DNA of 64,000 bases, from positions 82,094,188-82,158,187 of the forward strand of contig JBANSL010000013.1 in NCBI GenBank assembly GCA_037127255.1, in the 5' to 3' direction. This DNA is from Persicaria tinctoria (lineage: Eukaryota > Streptophyta > Magnoliopsida > Caryophyllales > Polygonaceae). Both the position numbers and the translations under genes were made by a program. Under the pieces are notes generated by a model. That model did not search any database. It worked only from the letters and a program-made list of their open reading frames with translations, and was not told the origin of the DNA. Positions 33,830 to 45,372 of the stretch are shown in pieces. Within the stretch, counting starts at the first letter, position 1, and each line of letters begins with the position of its first letter.

Positions 33830-36614
33830 TCCCCCATTTCCCAAGTTCAGGTATTCTTCTTCCTCCATCTCCCTTTTCTCCAGATCTACAATCCTCATTG
33901 CTCTTCCAACTGCCCCTGCCGCCGTTCACCCCACCCACCTCCTCCGTGGGTCGCCGGTCGACGCCGCCTCCTCGTCCCTTCCCCTTCAGCCGCCGACTCG
34001 TCCCCATTGCCGCCTCGTCGGTCGTCGCCTCTACCGCTCTTCGAGTTTTCGCCAGATCTGTGCACGATTTGAGCTGGTGGTTATACTCTTCTACTTTTTA
34101 TTTCTGTCATTTATGGATTTGAATTGAATTGAATTGAATGTGATGATGATGTCTCATGAATTTTATTGCATGTCCTTTGATTTCGTGCTTAGAATGGTTT
34201 TGGTGTTCAGCAGTTCGTATTAGACATTCAGCTGAATTGAATGTGATGTTGTGTTGATTTTTTTTTTAAAAAATGGTTGCTCTAATTTGATTATATGAAT
34301 CTTTAATGTTCTGAAAATTGCTGTTAATTGTTGTTGTTGAGAAATTTCGATTATCTTGAATTGAATGCGATGTTGAGTTGCATGTTTGCACACCCGCATT
34401 TGCCCAGGAATAGCGACATCGCCGCTGATGGCTGCTAATCTGGCTAGGGTTGCTCTCCTGATTTCCTCTTTTCCCTTGTCAACTCCCATTATTTTAATTG
34501 ATAAAAATTGCTGTATTTTTTTTTTCAATCATTGATGATTTTTTAAAAAACCAGATTTATAAATTTATAGTTTATCAACATTTATAGATTATATATACGA
34601 AGTATATAAATAGATAATTTATATATAGTTTTTTTTAGAAAAGTGGTCACATGATACGAGTCCAATTTTCATAATTTTTTCAAATTGTATATGGATTAAA
34701 AACCTATTTAGTTTTGAAAATATCATCTTCAAGGCTAGCATAACCCTTTTAAAAACAATACTTTATAGTATATTTAAAATACTACTATTATAAATTTATA
34801 ATATATATATTTGAAATAAGCAGTATACATATCTTAAAAAGGAAAAGCCGAATAGTACTTGTGTGGAATTGGTTGTAGTCTTGTAGATGCTTGGTTGTAT
34901 AAGTGACCCTTGTGTTGTGGGTCCAATTCATGATATGAAGTTTCCTTTCTAATTTGGGTGGTGAGGAAGGGGTTGGGTAGCTGTAAAGATTCACATCCAA
35001 GTGAATGTTTTCAATGGTACTATTTCCCGCCAAGTGGGCAACTAAAAAGATTATTATCACACTGGTGAACAGTGATGGTTGGTGGCGGGAACAAGCCGCC
35101 ATACAGCATGTTTGTCAAAATATCAAAGGGTATATTTCTTGATTCCTTTGAACATGGTGATATTTCTCTAGCTTCATTCTAAATCCCATGTTGAACTATT
35201 AAAAGACTGTTTTTAGGGAACAGTTAGAATTGAAGGCATGAATATATCATTTTAATGCCTAGTTTTAGTTCAATATTACTTGTATTATTATTTCCTCGAG
35301 GCTTGGGTAATGAATAGATAGTATTGTGAAATATCTTATATTCTCTCGTGGTGAAGAGTGAAGGATGTTAGTCCAGGCAATGATAATGGTTGCCCACAAA
35401 TACTGAAAATTGTCGTTTAAATGTTATGTAGAGGTCCAGGTTATTTTTGGTATGGAGATGCCTAATAAAGGGCATAATTTATTTGGGTGGGGACTTGAGC
35501 ATTTATTGGGAATTTGGGGGTCTTTATGTGGATAGTGGGAGTACAAGCAAAGGGCCAAATTGGTTGCTCAAAAGAGAGTTTGGCCTAGTAAGTACCAATT
35601 ATTGTGGTCTGTTTGATTTCCTTGGGACCATTTAGGATACTTGATATTTCAAGCACATAAGGTCTAATAGTGTTGCTTCACCACTTTGTCCTTATTTATG
35701 ACAGAAATGTGTGGATCTGCCCATCTGCATGGTTATTGTAGAGTTATCTAACCTCATTCTTTGTCTTAGTATGGAAACAACTCTGTTGTGTTAGCACTAC
35801 GCTATTTATTTTATGCGTTCAAAGTTGCTTTGACATATATGTTTATACTTGTGGAAAGTTGAAAATAGGTTAATATAACTTGTTTCAATATGACGGTAAT
35901 ACAACCTATGGATATTTATACAAACCAAACTAACTTGTAAACCTGTTTGAATCATAGTCTCATATTTATGTTTGGCAATGATCATAACTAAGTACTTCCA
36001 ACCAACTTCTTTCAATATGATTGTTTATCACTTTTTCATTGTGAAAATTTGTTGGTTGGAAGTGTTGTCCAACATAAGTTTGGAACTATTGGTATAGGAT
36101 GCATTTTTTTAATAATAAAGTTGGCATATTTAATATGGTTTGATTGATGTGCTCCAACACCACACATATAGTTAACACTCTTCATTTTAAATGAATCCAA
36201 GCTCACATTTGAGCAGATTTATTTCACTATGCAAAGACCAAGCTTAAGACAATCTTTTAATGTTTTCTTCCCCTTTTCCATTATCTGCAATACAAATGGT
36301 GTCCTTATTTTTGCTTCATATATATTTATTGTTTTAAATTAACCGTGTCTACTGTCTTCATGTCTTGTTGATATTGGATGGTGACTCCTGATTCTCTTTA
36401 ATTCGCCCTCTTCAGATATATCCACATAAAAAGTTGTGGTTATAGGACATGCATTTTGCATTACAACCTTTGCCTCTTCTTTATTCTCCTCATTATCTTC
36501 CTTGTATGAAAATTGCGTTTGTGGTGAGCAGAGATCAATCATCACTGCCAAATTGCCAATAGATGAGCTAAATTTTCTTCTCTTAACCACAATCTTCTTT
36601 CATCTTCAGGAACC
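33830..36614 (+). other. FAD2 5' leader with long leader intron
   Basis: CT-rich leader sequence begins around 33830, after an A/T-rich 'aaataaataaataaaa' box (33789-33805) that could serve as TATA. Candidate donors are 'cag|gtattc' (33849) or 'gctg|gtggtt' (34078). The acceptor 'cttcag' ends at 36609, five bases before the ATG. A single large intron in the 5' UTR is a known feature of plant FAD2 genes and often enhances expression. The donor is not settled. Confidence 0.6.
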
Positions 36615-37766
36615 ATGGGTGCTGGTGGCAGGTCAGTTCCTGTTGCGACTTCAAAGAAGTCAGAATCTGATGCCATCAAGAGGTCGCCCACTGAAAAACC
36701 ACTGTTTTCTTTAAGCCAAATCAAGAAGGCAATTCCACCACATTGCTTCCAGCGCTCTGTGCTCCACTCCTTCTCCTATGTTGTCTATGATCTCACTATT
36801 GCCTCCATCCTCTACTATGTGGCAACAAACTACTTTCAGCTCCTCCCTCATAGCCTTGCCTACCTCGCCTGGCCCATCTACATGTTCGTCCAAGGTTGTG
36901 TTCTAACTGGTGTGTGGGTCATAGCCCATGAATGCGGCCACCACGCCTTCAGCGACTACCAGTTGCTGGATGACATTGTTGGCCTTGTCCTCCACTCATT
37001 TCTCATGGTCCCCTACTTCTCATGGAAGATCAGCCATCGCCGCCACCACTCTAACACGGGGTCCATGGATAAGGACGAGGTCTTTGTTCCGAAAAAGAAG
37101 TCTGGCCTTAGTTGGTTCTCCCCTTACCTTAACAACCCTCCAGGCCGGTTCATCACAATAACGGTGACGTTAACTCTCGGCTGGCCCTTGTATCTTTTGT
37201 TCAACGTTTCGGGCAGGAAGTACGAGAAATTTGCATGCCACTATGACCCCTACGGGCCCATCTACAATGACCGTGAGAGGGTGCAGATTTTCATTTCTGA
37301 TGTCGGTGTTATGACAATGACCTATGGCCTCTACCGTCTAGCTGTCGCCAAGGGTCTCAGCTGGGTACTCTGTGTCTATGGAGGGCCCCTGTTGGTCGTG
37401 AACGCGTTCCTTGTGCTGATCACTTTCCTCCAGCATACCCACCCAGCTCTTCCTCATTACGACTCCTCTGAGTGGGACTGGCTGCGAGGAGCTCTGGCTA
37501 CCGTTGACAGAGACTACGGGATCTTGAACAAGGTCTTCCACAACATCACAGATACCCATGTCGCACACCACTTGTTCTCGACCATGCCACATTACCATGC
37601 CATGGAGGCCACCAAGGCCATCAGACCTGTATTGGGCAAGTACTACCAGCTCGACGATACTCCCTTTTACAAGGCGCTGTGGAGGGAGGCGAAGGAGTGC
37701 ATCTATGTCGCGCCTGATGAGAGCAGCGAGTCCAATGGTGTGTTCTGGTACAGAAACAAGATCTAG
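36615..37766 (+). CDS. FAD2: Microsomal omega-6 (delta-12) oleate desaturase FAD2
   Basis: One uninterrupted 383-codon frame, the usual FAD2 length. It converts oleate on ER phosphatidylcholine to linoleate using cytochrome b5 as electron donor. The three histidine boxes that bind the di-iron centre are HECGHH (105-110), HRRHH (141-145) and HVAHH (315-319). Hydrophobic spans flank them (about 55-75, 85-104, 118-138, 180-200, 225-272). Residues that separate desaturases from the related hydroxylases are of desaturase type: T148, Y217, A295, S322 and M324. The C terminus YRNKI is a variant of the usual aromatic ER-retrieval tail (YNNKL). ATG 36615 stands in a good context (aaccatggg). The gene body is GC-richer than its flanks. 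Confidence 0.97.
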   Translation: MGAGGRSVPVATSKKSESDAIKRSPTEKPLFSLSQIKKAIPPHCFQRSVLHSFSYVVYDLTIASILYYVATNYFQLLPHSLAYLAWPIYMFVQGCVLTGVWVIAHECGHHAFSDYQLLDDIVGLVLHSFLMVPYFSWKISHRRHHSNTGSMDKDEVFVPKKKSGLSWFSPYLNNPPGRFITITVTLTLGWPLYLLFNVSGRKYEKFACHYDPYGPIYNDRERVQIFISDVGVMTMTYGLYRLAVAKGLSWVLCVYGGPLLVVNAFLVLITFLQHTHPALPHYDSSEWDWLRGALATVDRDYGILNKVFHNITDTHVAHHLFSTMPHYHAMEATKAIRPVLGKYYQLDDTPFYKALWREAKECIYVAPDESSESNGVFWYRNKI

Positions 37767-38981
37767 TTTAAAGAAGACGATAGAGAAGGGGGCATCAGGT
37801 CTAGGGCCTTTTGCTTGCGGAAGATATTTACGAGTTCGAATCACCCTTCCTCAGGTAAGGTAAGATTAGATTATCTCTTCTGTTGGTGTTTCATGTTGGA
37901 TGCCTACTAGTTCTTTAGCCTTTGTCCTTTCCATCGCTCGGTGTTGTTTGTTAAAGTCCCCATTAATGCTGAGTTTTGATTTGGGTTGTCTGTAAGTGAA
38001 CAATTTTGTCTATGATCATATTCCTGTGGTTGGTTCTGGACAATGTAGTAATGCATCCATCTCAGCTTCTCCAATTTTATTTTTTTTCAAGTTTAGATTT
38101 TTTTTAAAAAAATCCAAACTTTTTTATGGAAGGAAAAAGAACCCAATAAATTGAGTACAATATGTATTAACTCTGCATATTGGCGCGCATTTTCTTAGTT
38201 CTTACAGTATATACAGAGATTAGTTACAATGCAATAACATCTTTCAACTTACTGAAATCCGTTGGGACTCGAAACCTGGAGTCGTGTACAAGGGCGCAAA
38301 TGTTCTACTTGTTCTACCTTCAACAATATTAGGTTAAATGGGGAAAAGAAAACCAACAGAAGGTTAAGAAAATGAAGCACTTAAATTTCAACACATTTTG
38401 GTAAGTTTCGAATCGTTTACTGAGTTGCTGATCAATTACTCGGAGATCCAGATACAAATTCGAAGCGATAAAGAAAGGTTGATTTGGTGCACTCTTAACT
38501 ATTACATGCCCGGAATCACAGCTTACGAGCTTCTTAAGAAAATCAAGGTACTTATGTACGTATCAATGATCATACATAACTCCTAACATATTATCTGCAT
38601 TTTATCTCTTAACACAGTTAAATCTGTATGACCTCCTGAGAATTGCTCGTGTTAGAAGGGACTAGCAACAAGTTTTCGGGTTAGGGTCATTTAAATGATC
38701 GAAGAAGGAAAATGACTTTAAACCCCATTTTTTCCAAAGATCAAATCAAACAAATTTTTTTTTTTTTTTAAAGAATCAAACCCACAAGTCCACATAACAA
38801 CAAAATCCTGAAAAGATAACATCTGGTTACATCCAAGATCCACACCATTCCATCCCATACCTATAAAGACAGATCGAAGTGGGAAGAGGATAGAAATGTA
38901 TGCAACAGCAATTGAAATTAGGGGTACTGTGAATTTGGATTATGTTTGTGTTGTGAGTGTTTTCTTCAAAGCTAGCTAGAC
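37767..38981. other. FAD2 3' UTR and intergenic DNA
   Basis: The first ~250-300 bases are probably FAD2 3' UTR. The rest has T-runs and short frames without resemblance to known proteins, and ends with the 3' flank of the minus-strand gene at 38982. Confidence 0.45.
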
Positions 38982-39257
38982 TTAAAAGAAGTGTTTTTGG
39001 TGGTGATTTTGGTGCCTAATTTCATCACAGCCAAAGCAATCCAATACAGGGTAACAAGCAACAAACAAACACCTCCCAACCCTCTTAGACAAGCAAGACA
39101 CCATCACATGGCAATGGTAGCAAACACAACAAGAAATTGTTGGATCTTGATCACCACCACCACCATGTGGGCTTCTTATCCTTGTTCTTGGTTTCTTGTT
39201 GATCTTCTTTCCCATCTGACTGTTTTCACCACTTTCTTGGTTCTGTTGTTGACCCAT
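38982..39257 (-). CDS. Small Cys-rich protein, 91 residues
   Basis: The start codon is preceded by a good acceptor ('tgtgcag|gaggagagatcaa' on the minus strand) and, about 100 bases further back, a donor 'aaag|gtaaca', consistent with an intron in the 5' UTR. The protein has a Gln/Lys-rich polar N-terminal half and then a compact Cys-rich, hydrophobic C-terminal part: 'ISCCVCYHCHVMVSCLSK', 'GRCLFVACYPVLDCFGC'. It ends in a His-rich tail (HQNHHQKHFF). The pattern suggests a membrane-associated or palmitoylated small protein. I recall similar plant hypothetical proteins but cannot name a family. Confidence 0.6.
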   Translation of the reverse strand: MGQQQNQESGENSQMGKKINKKPRTRIRSPHGGGGDQDPTISCCVCYHCHVMVSCLSKRVGRCLFVACYPVLDCFGCDEIRHQNHHQKHFF

Positions 39258-39399
39258 TTGATCTCTCCTCCTGCACATCAAAACCCACAAACCAATCTCA
39301 AAATTGAGAAATTTGGAAAACAAGGAAACAAGTTGTTACCTTTAAGCTTTGATGGTTGGTCTGAAATCTGAATCCACAGCCAAAGATGAATGATGAACC

Positions 39400-40452
39400 A
39401 ATCACTCAATGGGACCAAATTTGGGATTTTTCATGGCATAAATTTTTTTTCTCAATAAATGGATTGATTGCATCCAATGCCCATACCAATCTAGGTGGCT
39501 GGTGAGGGGATTTGAAGAGGAGATAGACAATAGTACTGCTATGATGAGTGGTAGATGGGAATATGCTTTATTTTAATCAGGAATTATATATAATCTTTTG
39601 TTTTTTAAAATAATAAAACAAGGGTTTGCTAAGGAAAGAAGCAAAGAGCAGAAAGTGAGAGAGGATGTGACCAAGTTGAGAACCTTTATGCTGACATTAA
39701 AGAGTAGAGAAATGGGTTAATTACAACTTAGCCAAGTTTAATTTTTTTTAAAACATTCATCATACTAATAAAAAAATTAGGGATGATTCTTTTAAAGAAA
39801 ATCAAGTTTATGAGTGATTTTCATATAACTTTTATTTGAAGAAAAGATAATTTTATATAGTTAAGAGTGAAGAATCCAGACGTAGAGCGAGTGAATCGAT
39901 CGAACTGGACTGAGATAAAAAAAAAAAAGTAAAGAAAATGATAAATTACGACTCGTCTTTAAAATATCGTTTCGGGAATGGTTCTTAGTTAGGATAGTTT
40001 TGTGAAGTTTCTTAACTTATAGGTGATTTGGTAAAAGATCCACTAATATAGGGTGGTTTTGTGTAATTTACCAAAAAGAAAAGACAAACTCGTGGTTGAT
40101 TCCGTGTATTGAGCAAGGTTTCAACTTTTGTTTTTAGTAACTGAGTTAGTGGGTAAGCATTTGGGGCGTCCAATGAGGATAAGACACGTGGGAGATGCTT
40201 TGGGGCTCAATGGTTGGTTGATGTTAATTACAGTATGCAAATGACGAAATTTGTTGGGTTTATTTGATTCGGATTAGAAGAATTTTTGTTAAGTACTGTA
40301 ATTATTTAAAGGTTGTAACTTGTAAGACTATGAAATTTGATGCGCATGTAAGAAGATGAAGTTGGAAGTAGGAAGAAGTTGAATAGATTCGATGGCGCAC
40401 CAAATTAGTAATAATCGGTTTATCCAATCTGATAGATGTGTATACTGATACT
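39400..40452. other. Intergenic and PPR gene upstream region
   Basis: AT-rich DNA without coding signal between two divergently transcribed genes. Two short uORFs lie at 40392-40448 and 40436-40471, the second overlapping the PPR start. Confidence 0.5.
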
Positions 40453-43041
40453 ATGCGTTTCAATTCGTTGATCCCTCAAGATGGGTCTCTTTTCAGGCGT
40501 TCGATCCCCTCGCAAAATCTCCATTCAAAACTCAAATCCATGGTTCAACAAGGGCAATTTAGAGAAGCTCTTAAACTCTACTCTAGAGATGGATCGAGTT
40601 CTAATCCCACCATTTGTCATCTCGTCTACCCTCCCCTCTTGAAAGCTTGCAGTGCCCTTTCAAACACTGGTCTTGGGAAAACTATTCACGCTAAGACCAT
40701 TGAATTGGGGCTTCAGTTTGATCCGTTCATCGCCACTTCCCTTGTTAACATGTATGTTAGAAGTGGGTCACTCGGGTATGCAGCCAAGGTGTTTGTGAAA
40801 ATGTCTGAGTGGGAGGATGCACCTCCTGATGTTACACTGTGGAATGCTATGATTGATGGGTATTTTAAATTCCGTGAGTTTGATTTGGGTTTGGCTCATC
40901 TCTCTCAAATGCAGGCGTTGGGGATAAGACCCGATGTGTTCACACTTACAATACTTCTTGGTTCAATTGGTGGCTCTTCTTCGGTTTCGTATGTGTTGGG
41001 CAAGCAGATTCATGGCTTTATTGTTAGGAACTTTTCGCGGAATGACCCTTTTGTGGAGACTGCATTGATCAGTATGTACTCGAGCTGTGGGAATGTCGCT
41101 CACGCCTGGCATGTTTTCCGGATGCTGGAAGATAAGAGCAGTGTCGCAGTTTGGAATGCAATGATTGCTGGATTCTGTGGGAATGGAATTTGGCATAGCA
41201 GTTTGGATCTGTTCTTACAAGCCAAACGTTCTGATTGTAAACTTTCCTCGGGTTCCTTTGCCGGTGCTCTGACTGCTTGCTCTCAAGGCAGCAATGTAGC
41301 TTTCGGTCAGCAGATTCATTTGGATGTGGTGAAGACGGGATTTGAACACGAACCATTTGTCTGCACTTCTCTGTTGAGTATGTATGCTAGATGTGGATTT
41401 GTCGAAGATGCCAAACAGGTATTTGATGGTGTGCCTTCTAAGCAGATTGAAATATGGAATGCAATGATATCAGGCTATGCTAATAATAGCTGTGAGTATG
41501 ATGCTATAAATTTACTCGCTCAGCTGAAAAGGAGCGACATCTTACCAGATCCTGTTACGATTTCGAATACTCTATCAGCTTGCTCTGTGAATGATTTATA
41601 TGATTTTGGCAGAACAGTGCACGCTGAACTGATCAAGAGACCGTTGCAAAACAATGTGGCTGTTCAGAGCGCGTTACTTACTCTCTACTCAAGACACGGC
41701 ATCACTGATAACGCCAAAATAGTCTTCAGTATGATTGAAGAAAAAGACATAGTCGCGTGGGGTTCCATGATATCAGGCTTCTACCAAAATGGGAGTCTCA
41801 ATGAATCCCTCGACTTGTTTAGAACGATGCTTGCTGATGCAGTGAAACCCGACTCTGATATAATGTCGAGTTTGATTTGTGCCTGTGCTGGAGGACTTGA
41901 GGATGTGCATTCAGGAAGGGCAATTCATGGGTTTTCAGTCAAGAGTGGCTTTGAATCGGATGTTTTCGTGGCAAGTTCACTGATAGACATGTATTCAAAA
42001 GGCGGTTTTCTAGAGGATGCAGAAGAAGTATTCTCTGTAATGCCATATAAGAATCTAGTGGCTTGGAATTCGATGATTTCGTGCTATTGCAAGAACAAAA
42101 AGCCGGAGATGTCCATATCTCTATTTCATCAAATTGAGCTACGAGGACTACATCCTGACTCGATTTCGTTCACCAATGTCCTCGTTGCAGTTTCATCATT
42201 GGCGGGATTGACCAAAGGGAAGGAGATACACGGTTACCTAACGAGGAATTCCATTCATGATCTTCAGGTGGAAAATGCAGTGATAGATATGTATATCAAG
42301 TCTGGCAGCTTATCGTATGCTCGGAGCCTCTTCAATCACATGCCCACAAAAAACTTAGTGACATGGAACTCGATAATTTCTGGCTATGGATCACACGGTG
42401 AGTGCCTTGAGGCAATCAAACTGTTCGACGAGATGAAGACATCAGGAATGAGGCCTGATGAGGTGACCTTCCTGTCTCTGATCACATCCTGTAGCCATTC
42501 AGGTCTGGTTGATGAAGGGCTAGACCTGTTTCACTCCATGAAGCCGCGACATCAAATTGAACCGAAAATGGAGCACTACATCAACGTTGTTGATCTCTTA
42601 GGCCGTGCTGGCCGGTTAGAGGAGGCTTATAGGTTCATACAGAGGATCGAAATAGAGCCTGATCAAAACATCTGGAGGTGTTTGCTTGCTTCGTGTTGCG
42701 CTCATCTCAACCTTGAGCTTGGCGAATTGGCTGCCCGAAATCTGTCTAGGATTGAAGCGGCTAGAAGTAGTGACTTTGTTCAGCTGTTGAATCTCTATGG
42801 AGAGTCAGGACAATGGGAGAAGGCGGCGAGCTTGAGGGCTTCAATGAAGGAGATGGGGCTTAAGAAGGTCCCTGGATGCAGCTGGATTGAGGTGAGGAAC
42901 AAGACGAATGCTTTCGTATCAGGGGATTCGTCTTCCCCACATTCGAAGGAGATCTTTGAGATGTTAAACAGACTTAGGAGTGACATGGGAGGCTATGAAG
43001 AAGACGACTATGATATCGATATCGATATCGAACTGTCATGA
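40453..43041 (+). CDS. PLS-class pentatricopeptide repeat protein (At2g40720-like)
   Basis: An intronless 862-codon frame, as is usual for plant PPR genes. It is built of tandem P, L and S motifs ('PFIATSLVNMYVRSGSLGYA', 'VTLWNAMIDGYFKF', 'VAWNSMISCYCKNKKPEMSI', 'VTFLSLITSCSHSGLVDEG') and ends with an E/E+-type region ('EHYINVVDLLGRAGRLEEA', 'PGCSWIEV', 'NAFVSGD'). There is no DYW domain. PPR proteins bind organellar RNA in a one-repeat-one-base manner, and E-type members usually help C-to-U editing. The closest match I recall is Arabidopsis At2g40720. The N terminus is not a clear transit peptide. The C terminus is an acidic DIDIDID run made by a GATATC repeat (43012-43030). ATG 40453 is the first in-frame ATG. 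Confidence 0.9.
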   Translation: MRFNSLIPQDGSLFRRSIPSQNLHSKLKSMVQQGQFREALKLYSRDGSSSNPTICHLVYPPLLKACSALSNTGLGKTIHAKTIELGLQFDPFIATSLVNMYVRSGSLGYAAKVFVKMSEWEDAPPDVTLWNAMIDGYFKFREFDLGLAHLSQMQALGIRPDVFTLTILLGSIGGSSSVSYVLGKQIHGFIVRNFSRNDPFVETALISMYSSCGNVAHAWHVFRMLEDKSSVAVWNAMIAGFCGNGIWHSSLDLFLQAKRSDCKLSSGSFAGALTACSQGSNVAFGQQIHLDVVKTGFEHEPFVCTSLLSMYARCGFVEDAKQVFDGVPSKQIEIWNAMISGYANNSCEYDAINLLAQLKRSDILPDPVTISNTLSACSVNDLYDFGRTVHAELIKRPLQNNVAVQSALLTLYSRHGITDNAKIVFSMIEEKDIVAWGSMISGFYQNGSLNESLDLFRTMLADAVKPDSDIMSSLICACAGGLEDVHSGRAIHGFSVKSGFESDVFVASSLIDMYSKGGFLEDAEEVFSVMPYKNLVAWNSMISCYCKNKKPEMSISLFHQIELRGLHPDSISFTNVLVAVSSLAGLTKGKEIHGYLTRNSIHDLQVENAVIDMYIKSGSLSYARSLFNHMPTKNLVTWNSIISGYGSHGECLEAIKLFDEMKTSGMRPDEVTFLSLITSCSHSGLVDEGLDLFHSMKPRHQIEPKMEHYINVVDLLGRAGRLEEAYRFIQRIEIEPDQNIWRCLLASCCAHLNLELGELAARNLSRIEAARSSDFVQLLNLYGESGQWEKAASLRASMKEMGLKKVPGCSWIEVRNKTNAFVSGDSSSPHSKEIFEMLNRLRSDMGGYEEDDYDIDIDIELS

Positions 43042-43756
43042 CATTAGCTTACATATAACTGCTTTGATGATGTTGAAAATGGAATTCATAATTTCGTACA
43101 TAATTGCCGAATTGAGTAGTATAATCGTTTTGAAGCTCTTGAGCTAAATTATGGTATAGAATTATCAAATTGAGTAAAATATAAGAGCATCGTGGTTTAT
43201 TAAAAGATATTTGAAGTGGTGAATACTGAATATGTGTTTAATTTTTAAATACTCGTAATTTTTCACTTAGATATTGGATTTATGCTTATAGTATATCAAT
43301 GTACAGAGCTATCGACTAATAGAACATATACAGGTGATTCGTAGAATGAAAGGGGAGACATCTGCTTACCATGGCCCCTAGCTTCGACTATGACGACATC
43401 CAATACTTCAGTACTACGTATAATATGAATTCTAGGTCTCACTCGATTTCGTGAGTGTTTCCTTCATTTAAATCATCTGTCCGATTGATCAATCAATTAA
43501 GGGATTGACTTCAATTTAGACAAAATGTACTTGTCATTTTCGACATTTATTGAATGTTGAATTGGTTTAAAATTGAATTCAAGATGTTCGATCAACAACG
43601 AATTCAGAAGGAAGAACCATCAACAGAAGGCACATAATACATACATACATACATATTTGACCAAACATTGCAAAAATGTATCATAGACTAAAATGATAGA
43701 TTACATATATTTTATATTTATATATTGTATAGTGGGTATATTGGCTCAGACCCAGT
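43042..43756. other. Intergenic, no gene seen
   Basis: This is the PPR 3' flank followed by AT-rich DNA up to the hAT element. A short (catac)n-like run is at about 43640-43655. Confidence 0.45.
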
Positions 43757-45245
43757 TAGGGCTGATATTCAAGCCGAGTAGCTCGGGCTCGGCTCGAAAA
43801 AAGCTCGGCTCGAGCTCGTTCGAATTTGAAAACGAGCCGAGTTCGAGCTCACAGTCGAGCTCGTCACGAGCTCGAGCCGAGCTCGAGTAAGCTCGGTAGC
43901 TCGTTTTAGATAAATTACATTTTTACCCCTTAATTAGTTTATTACCCTATCCGTCCCTCCCCAAAGCTGCCTGCCACTTTTACCCTAGGGTTTTATTACT
44001 CCCCACTAGTCACTACTCGGTTAATTTCCGCACAGCCACACTCCTCTCTCGCCTTTCTCACTTCTTGTCGCCTTCTTCAATCCCAGATCTAGATCTGGCC
44101 AGACGACGACGTCGCCAGCCGTTGCCCCTCGCCTTCGCTCATCATCCTCCCGCCGCCTCTTGTCGTCCTAGATCTGGGTCTCGCCCTTGCTCGCGCTTTG
44201 TCTCTCATCCTCGCTCGTCGCGCTTCGTCGCCCTCGCTCTCTTCAGATCTAGGTCTCCTCCGTTGCGCTCCTCAGATTTGGGTCTTCTCTTTCGTGCTCC
44301 TCGTCTCCCTTCGTCTCTCACCCTCGCTCAGATCTGGCTCGCCCTCGCTCTCTTCCTCTCTCGCCCTCGACGCCTCCACCTTTCGAATCTGGGCCGGCTG
44401 ATTTTTGTCGTCCCTCGGCTCCCTCTTTTGCTCGTCGTCCTGATTCTAGGTATCCTTCTCTTGGCTCCCTCTTACTGATTCAATCCACCTTCAATTTATT
44501 TGATTTCAAGTTCGGAATTGACTTACTGATTTCTTCAATCTTGTTCTTCGTCATCTTCTTCAATATTGTTCTCCCCCTCTACATATTTCCTTCAATTTGC
44601 ATATCTACTGCTCTAATTTGGTATGTGATTGGTCTGGGTTCTAGTCCACAGATATATATTCTTTTGTACTTATGTTCCTCATCTTTGTATTTATGTTTTC
44701 CCCTTGCTTGTTTTTATCTTAATTTTGTGATGTAACTTGATTTGATCGATTATGTTCTTCTCCTTCTGCTGGTTCATAGGCATGTTCAAATACTGAGAGA
44801 AACAAGAACAAGCCAGCAATCTGAAAGAATTTGCTAAGCTATTATATACTGTATATAAATGTGTTATTGAATTTAATTGGTGGTTACCCATTGTAAATTT
44901 CAGCTAGTTTGTAAACATGTATTGGAATCTCATGTTTTATTTCAATATGGTTTGAGATTACTACCTAAATCAGCAAAAAGCCCAAATTTGATTGTAAAAC
45001 GAGCTCAAAACAAGCACAGGGCAGAATTTGCAAAACGAGCCCTCCCTCAAGCTCGAGCTCGGCTCGAACACAAACGAGCTTATCGAGCTCGAGCTTGGTT
45101 TCCTACTCGCGAGTCGAGCTTGAGCAAGCTTTTAGGCTCGAATACAAATTGAGCTCGAGCTCGGCTCGTTTGTAAACGAGCCGAGCTTGAACACCCAATA
45201 CTCGAGCTCGTGAGCTCGTATATCACCCCTCGTATATCACCCCTA
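43757..45245. mobile_element. Non-autonomous hAT element with GAGCTCG subterminal repeats
   Basis: It starts 'tagggctgatattc' and ends with the near-inverse 'gtatatcacccct a'. The perfect 8-bp duplication 'gacccagt' lies at 43749-43756 and 45246-45253. Both ends are packed with GAGCTCG/GGCTCG repeats (43770-43905 and 45030-45215), probable transposase-binding sites. The middle is CT-rich with low-complexity frames and no transposase. The last terminus is partly duplicated ('cgtatatcacccct' twice at 45217-45245). Confidence 0.85.
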
Positions 45246-45264
45246 GACCCAGTCTTACTTGTAA

Positions 45265-45265
<1 letters not shown>

Positions 45266-45315
<50 letters not shown>
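45266..45315. repeat. (TA)n microsatellite
   Basis: About 50 bases of uninterrupted TA lie between the hAT target duplication and the LINE. Confidence 0.9.
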
Positions 45316-45318
<3 letters not shown>

Positions 45319-45372
45319 CATTACGAGGAATGAAATCCTAAGGAGGGTTTTGTATCAATAATACGCTCTTTT

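Noticed and set aside
44065..44478. 137-codon Arg/Leu/Ser-rich frame
   Set aside because: It is a CT-rich low-complexity stretch in the middle of a hAT element.
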